A stretch of 64,000 nucleotides of DNA, taken from NCBI RefSeq assembly GCF_029784155.1, contig NC_073693.1, forward strand, positions 286,102,875 through 286,166,874, in the 5' to 3' direction. The stretch comes from Uranotaenia lowii (taxonomy: Eukaryota; Arthropoda; Insecta; Diptera; Culicidae). Both the position numbers and the translations under genes were made by a program. Shown here piece after piece: positions 59,543 through 64,000 of this stretch. The notes under the pieces were generated by a model. That model had not been told where the DNA came from. It made no database searches and saw nothing but the letters and a program-made list of their open reading frames with translations. Numbering within the stretch: position 1 is the stretch's first letter; each line of letters starts with the position of its first letter.

Positions 59543-59795
59543 GGTTTCATTTTGATTAGGTCGTAAAATGAGCCACCTGACTTGTTTCGAGAAATTCACT
59601 GCTGAAGTTTTGGAATACATTTTTAAATCTTGTATTCTAAATGTGACTCAGAGTTTTCTGAAAAATCGGAATGCGATACAATAATAGATGAGAAAGTTAC
59701 CAGTAAAAGAAAGTAGAATAGATGTTTTTCAATCGTTTGCAGTAAATAACTCAATTTTGTTTATGTTGGTTTATACGAACTAATCAAAACAAACT
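59543..59795. mobile_element. TTTTGATTAGGTCGTA element, copy 2 (short form)
   Basis: The left tip GGTTTCATTTTGATTAGGTC and the right tip (reverse complement AGTTTGTTTTGATTAGTTCG) match copy 1, as do TTTCGAGAAA and CAATCGTTTGCAGT inside. It has lost about 370 internal bases relative to copy 1. Confidence 0.75.
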
Positions 59796-60603
59796 CTGGA
59801 TTTTGTTTTTGAAAAAAGATGTTTTGATCATTTTATTTTTCACTATGTGGATGTTTAAAATTTGATATAATTAATTTCAATAACTAGAAGCAGTTTTAGT
59901 TCGATTTTATTATTTTTCATACACAAAAATCCAGAACCGCTTCCATTTATTTCAACTTGGCTCAATAATATCGTGGCTCAAGTAAATAATATCGTATGAG
60001 TAGACGTCTTTTTCTATACCATACATTTGTCATAAGCAGTTATCTAAATTTATTGTTCTTTAATTAAACTTACGGAAGTCTCAATCAACTGTATCTTTTT
60101 TCAAATACTTACTTAATTCTCAAACTGCTTTCATTTATTACAATAGCAAAGAACTCAATAAACTGGACTTGTTTTTCTATGTCCATTATTTTTAATTAAA
60201 TCGACTGTGACTTTTTCATGCGCAGAAGTTTGTTCCACTTTCTTTTATATCAATTAGCAGAAGTTTTATTCCACTGTCTCTTTAATTTTTCAATTTTCAT
60301 AGCAGAAGTATCAATTTACTTTTATAAAAATGTTTTAACTAATAATAATCTCAAAACACACAACGATTTCTATCATACAAATTAGGGGAAGTCTCATTTC
60401 GATTTTCATATATTTTCTGTATTGTGAAAATAGAATTCTAAATTTATGCCTATATGAAGAAAAAGGGATTCCTAATTGTCAAGGTAAATATTTTTTCTTT
60501 GTAAAAGTTCTGAAAAAAAAAAATTTTAATAAGTGATTCTGGATTTTAAATTTTCTTTTCTCAAGTCTAGATCTTAAAATTTGAAAAAAGTATTCAGGAT
60601 TTT

Positions 60604-62253
60604 CAGTGTCCGGCACAAAACCGCTAATCCGCTAATCGCTAATTAGTCCGCTAACTTTCGGTTAGAGAATTTATTTTCTCGCTAAATTTTCCTTCAGCTA
60701 GCGGATAAGAAAGTTCCGCTAATTTTTAGATCCGTTAACTGGAGAACGCTACCTCTTTGAAGTGTTGTTTTGGCCAAGATCATAAATTCGGCATCATTCA
60801 GATTACAAATTTTAAATCCGATCATGTATTTACATTTTCCTTAAAGATTGATTTCAGAAGTTATTCGATCTCAATTTTGACTGGAATCATAGGAATAAGC
60901 GTCTTTTTTAATTGTCTTCACTTGAATTTATGTCTGAATCATAAACCTTCTTTAAATATAAAAGAGATGAAAAAGTTGTAAAAAAATGAAATTTCCAGAA
61001 AAAAAAATCAATGAATCAATCAATCTTTTGAGAACTCATGTCGATAAAGACGAAAAACTATTTCGGACAAAACAAAACATCTACCTAAAGAAAATATTTG
61101 CATTAACTTATGTAAAAAAAATTAGTAAACAAACAGGTGAATAATTTGAAAAAAAAATTTCAAAAGTTTTTCCTTTTACTTTCCACCAAATACGCTAACT
61201 AAAACTAAAAGTTGACTGACGCAGCTGATATGGACAGAAATATTACAAAATATTTTCGAAAACTGCCCCTATCGATAATCTTTAACAACTTCTAGTCAAT
61301 ATTATAATTAAAAACCCGATTTAATACACTTATCAGTGGATTGGAGGCTTTCTTACAGAGTGTCAATTATCTTTGGAAATAAATGACACAATAATGGATT
61401 CCTTATTTCTGAATTATTTATTATTAATCTATAAAAAAGATTATGATTAAAGAAAATCGATAGCAAAAATTACTAAACTCAATATAAAAAAAGGTGCCCA
61501 GTACGTTTTTTGGAGGATAAACGAACTTATATTCAACGAGTTCATTTATAATCCAAATAATTCAAACTGTTAAAGTTTGAGAGCCACATATCTCGACGCT
61601 CACTAGTGGTCAAGGGGTTAACCTCCTAAACTCTCATGCTAGATGGCGTGGGATCGATTCTCTGCTGTTTTTTGAAATTTTTGTCAAATTTTTGATCGCC
61701 TTTGTAATTAATTTAGCGATTGCTGGCTACTGCTGCTGAGCAAATGGCTACCTTTTTTGGAGCCAACGTAAGCATGATATGTTCTATGGAATAGAAAAAT
61801 TTTAAACAATTTTGTTTTTTTTGGTTTTGAGATAGGTCCTACAAGAAAAAAAATCCAATTTTTTGATACTAAATTCATCAAAATCGTGAAACCTAGAATA
61901 GGAGTTAATGTGTTAAGAACGTTTTTATGGAACATACAAATTCCCGGACATCATCGTAACTCGTCGAGCTGAATCGATTGGTACCTATAAAGTGGGGTCT
62001 TGGACCCTTAATTAATGATATCCCCAACTGACCGTTCCCTATGCCTTTCTGTAAGAAAGCCAAAAAGGCTGCAAAATTTGTGTTTTGCTTATCTTTTTCA
62101 AAACTTTCCACTATCGATTAGAGATTAGCGCTTTATTATAGATCGATAACTTTTACGCAAAATTTAGCGGTTTTAATTAGCGATCGCTAACTTTGACCGA
62201 GTTAACGATCTAATTAGCGCCGCTAGCTTTTAAGTTAGCGATGCCGAACACTG
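60604..62253. mobile_element. hAT-type element with perfect 8-bp target duplication
   Basis: The left end CAGTGTCCGGCA and the right end (reverse complement CAGTGTTCGGCA) are TIRs, flanked by AGGATTTT at 60596-60603 and 62254-62261. The ends are followed by many GCTAA, GCTAATC and CGCTAAC words on both sides, a dense subterminal motif region as used by hAT transposases. The 1650-bp body has only short frames, so it is non-autonomous. A tRNA-like piece lies inside at 61597-61669. Confidence 0.9.
61597..61669 (+). repeat. tRNA-like segment inside the hAT-type element
   Basis: CACTAGTGGTCAAGGGGTTA resembles an A box region, and GGGATCGATTC a B box about 45 bases later. GGCGTGGGATCGATTCTCTG lacks the pairing for a functional tRNA T arm. 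It is probably a tRNA-derived SINE head or tRNA relic. Confidence 0.45.
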
Positions 62254-62289
62254 AGGATTTTCAATTTTCTTAAGACAAATAATGAAAAT

Positions 62290-63025
62290 TTATAATCCTC
62301 AATTTAGAATTCAGATCTTATTCTTCAGAAATTAAAAAATAGATTGAAGAATTCATATTCCAAATTTAAAAATTAAGAATTCAAATTTCAGGGTTGAGAA
62401 TTCAAAGTTCAGATCCAAGCATTAGATTTTCGACTTCAGATTAAGATTCCAGAATTCAGGTCTACAAATTCACATTTTCAAGTTCAGGTTCTAGATTTCA
62501 GCTTTCGAGATTAATGATCTGAGAGTTTAGATTTAAAAACTTTTGGTTTTCAAATTTACTTTATTCAGGTATTTCGATTTCAGAACTCAAATCACAAACC
62601 AAAAATTAAGAAATCCGATCTGAAATTTTGAATGAAGATTTCTTATTTCAAATTCAGATTGTTGGATTCGAGTTAATAATTCAGAACAGATTTTGATGTT
62701 TCAATTAGGATTTCAAAATTCAGAATTCAGAATTTAGTTATCATAATTATGCAGGATAAAAAAAACAATAAATCCCGAGTTATTGAATTAGAATCAGATT
62801 ACAAATATCAGATTTCAAATTCACAATTTTTGAATTCCAGAAACCACATTTAAAAACTTGTGTACCGAATTTCAGATTTAAGAATCCAGATTTCAAATTT
62901 CAGCTTTCAGATTTCAGATTTTAAATTTCAGATTTAAGATTAAAAAATATGAATTTCAGAATTAAATTAAAATTTCAGATACCAGAATTCGAATTTATGG
63001 ATCCAGAATCTAAAATACAGTCGAC
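62290..63025 (-). repeat. Degenerate CAGATTT-type satellite region
   Basis: AATTTCAGATTT, TTCAGATTTCAGATT and ATTCAGA words fill about 730 bases with irregular spacing. CAGATTT is the reverse complement of AAATCTG, the unit of the next block, so this part is in the opposite orientation and much more decayed. Confidence 0.75.
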
Positions 63026-63029
63026 TATT

Positions 63030-63565
63030 CGGAAATCTTAAATCTGAAATCTGAAATCTGAATTCTGAATTTTGAAATCTGAAATCTAAAATCTGAAAAC
63101 CGAAATCTGAAATCTGAATTCTGAAATCTGAAATCTGAAATCGGAAATCTGTAATCTGAAATCTGAAATCTGAAATCTGAAATCTGAAATCAGAAATCTG
63201 AAATCAGAAATCTGAAAACTGAAATCTAAAATCTTAAAACTGATTTCTGGAATCTTAAGTCTGAAATCAGAAATCTGAAATCTGAAATCTGAAAACTGAA
63301 ATCTGAAATCTGAAATCTGAAATCTGAAATCTGAAATCTGAAATCTGAAATCTGAAATCTGAAATCTGAAATCTGAAATCTGAAATCTGAAATCTGAAAT
63401 CTGAAATCTGAAATCTGAAATCTGAAATCTGAAATCTGAAATCTGAAATCTGAAATCTGAAATCTGAAATCTGAAAACTGAAATCTGAAATCTGAAATCC
63501 GAAATCTGAAATCTGAAATCTGAAATCTGAAATCTGAAATCTGAAATCTGAAATCCGAAATCTGA
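63030..63565 (+). repeat. Heptamer satellite (AAATCTG)n
   Basis: Tandem AAATCTG units, with variants in the first 250 bases (AAAACTG, AAATCAG, AATTCTG) and nearly pure afterwards. Confidence 0.95.
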
Positions 63566-64000
63566 AATCAGAAATCAGAAATCAGAAATCAGAAATCAGA
63601 AATCAGAAATCAGAAATCAGAAATCAGAAATCAGAAATCAGAAATCAGAAATCAGAAATCAGAAATCAGAAATCAGAAATCAGAAATCAGAAATCAGAAA
63701 TCAGAAATCAGAAATCAGAAATCAGAAATCAGAAATCAGAAATCAGAAATCAGAAATCAGAAATCAGAAATCAGAAATCAGAAATCAGAAATCAGAAATC
63801 AGAAATCAGAAATCAGAAATCAGAAATCAGAAATCAGAAATCAGAAATCAGAAATCAGAAATCAGAAATCAGAAATCAGAAATCAGAAATCAGAAATCAG
63901 AAATCAGAAATCAGAAATCAGAAATCAGAAATCAGAAATCAGAAATCAGAAATCAGAAATCAGAAATCAGAAATCAGAAATCAGAAATCAGAAATCAGAA
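63566..64000 (+). repeat. Heptamer satellite (AAATCAG)n, running off the window
   Basis: About 62 perfect AAATCAG units follow without visible variants. The unit differs from the previous block by one base. The array continues past the window, so its length is unknown. Confidence 0.97.

Noticed and set aside
61597..61669. Functional tRNA gene
   Set aside because: A- and B-box-like words are present, but acceptor and T arms do not pair properly, and it lies inside a hAT-type element.
63030..64000. Telomeric repeat
   Set aside because: Units are AAATCTG and AAATCAG, not TTAGG, and mosquitoes do not use short telomerase repeats as far as I know. An ordinary satellite fits better.

Overview
The window looks like a 64 kb piece of an insect genome, most probably a mosquito (Culicidae). 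It is AT-rich and dominated by transposable elements. A Tc1/mariner relative with a DD37E catalytic spacing, a transposon type known from mosquitoes, is present in two damaged copies. Short non-autonomous elements are abundant, and the only convincing host gene is split by a 7.1 kb intron with ordinary GT/AG splice sites. There are no prokaryotic operons, rRNA genes or CRISPR arrays.

Host gene: two coding exons on the + strand (43999-44228 and 51335-51579) join in frame and encode the last 157 residues of a small, probably secreted protein with six cysteines. A 3' UTR with two AATAAA signals follows. The signal-peptide exon(s) were not found. Everything upstream may be intron or flanking DNA of this gene.

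Layout: 1-5,300 holds degraded dispersed repeats. 7,240-8,600 holds a hAT-type non-autonomous element inserted into an older hairpin repeat, then a second hairpin. 9,269-9,748 is a terminal-inverted-repeat (TIR) element with a second copy near 31.7 kb. 10,620-13,997 is a minus-strand CR1/jockey-like non-LTR retrotransposon split by a TTAA-flanked element, which itself carries a TA-flanked element: three nested layers. 16,856-19,741 is a second TTAA-flanked element holding a repeat with about a dozen 145-bp tandem units. 22.8-26.8 kb has three copies of a 60-bp motif around GC-richer, unassigned DNA. 28,279-29,566 and 30,794-31,340 are the two DD37E elements. 34,136-36,875 is a foldback-like element whose arms carry YY1/PHO-like palindromes. 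37.0-37.7 kb is another foldback cluster. 38.0-40.25 kb is a minus-strand relative of the 17-19 kb repeat. 41,299-43,139 is a large inverted repeat with arms of about 600 bases.

Downstream of the gene are an (AC)n microsatellite, two copies of a GATTAGGTCGTA element, a roughly 508-bp tandem duplication containing hexamer arrays plus part of a GTTGCCAG element, a second hAT-type element with a perfect 8-bp target duplication (60,604-62,253), and a heptamer satellite that reverses orientation and changes monomer before running off the window end.

No new protein-coding system is evident. The most informative structures are the nested insertions with recoverable empty sites, the large foldbacks able to form long double-stranded RNA, and the switching satellite. 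Family names for transposons come from terminal motifs, target duplications and readable protein fragments, not from database searches.
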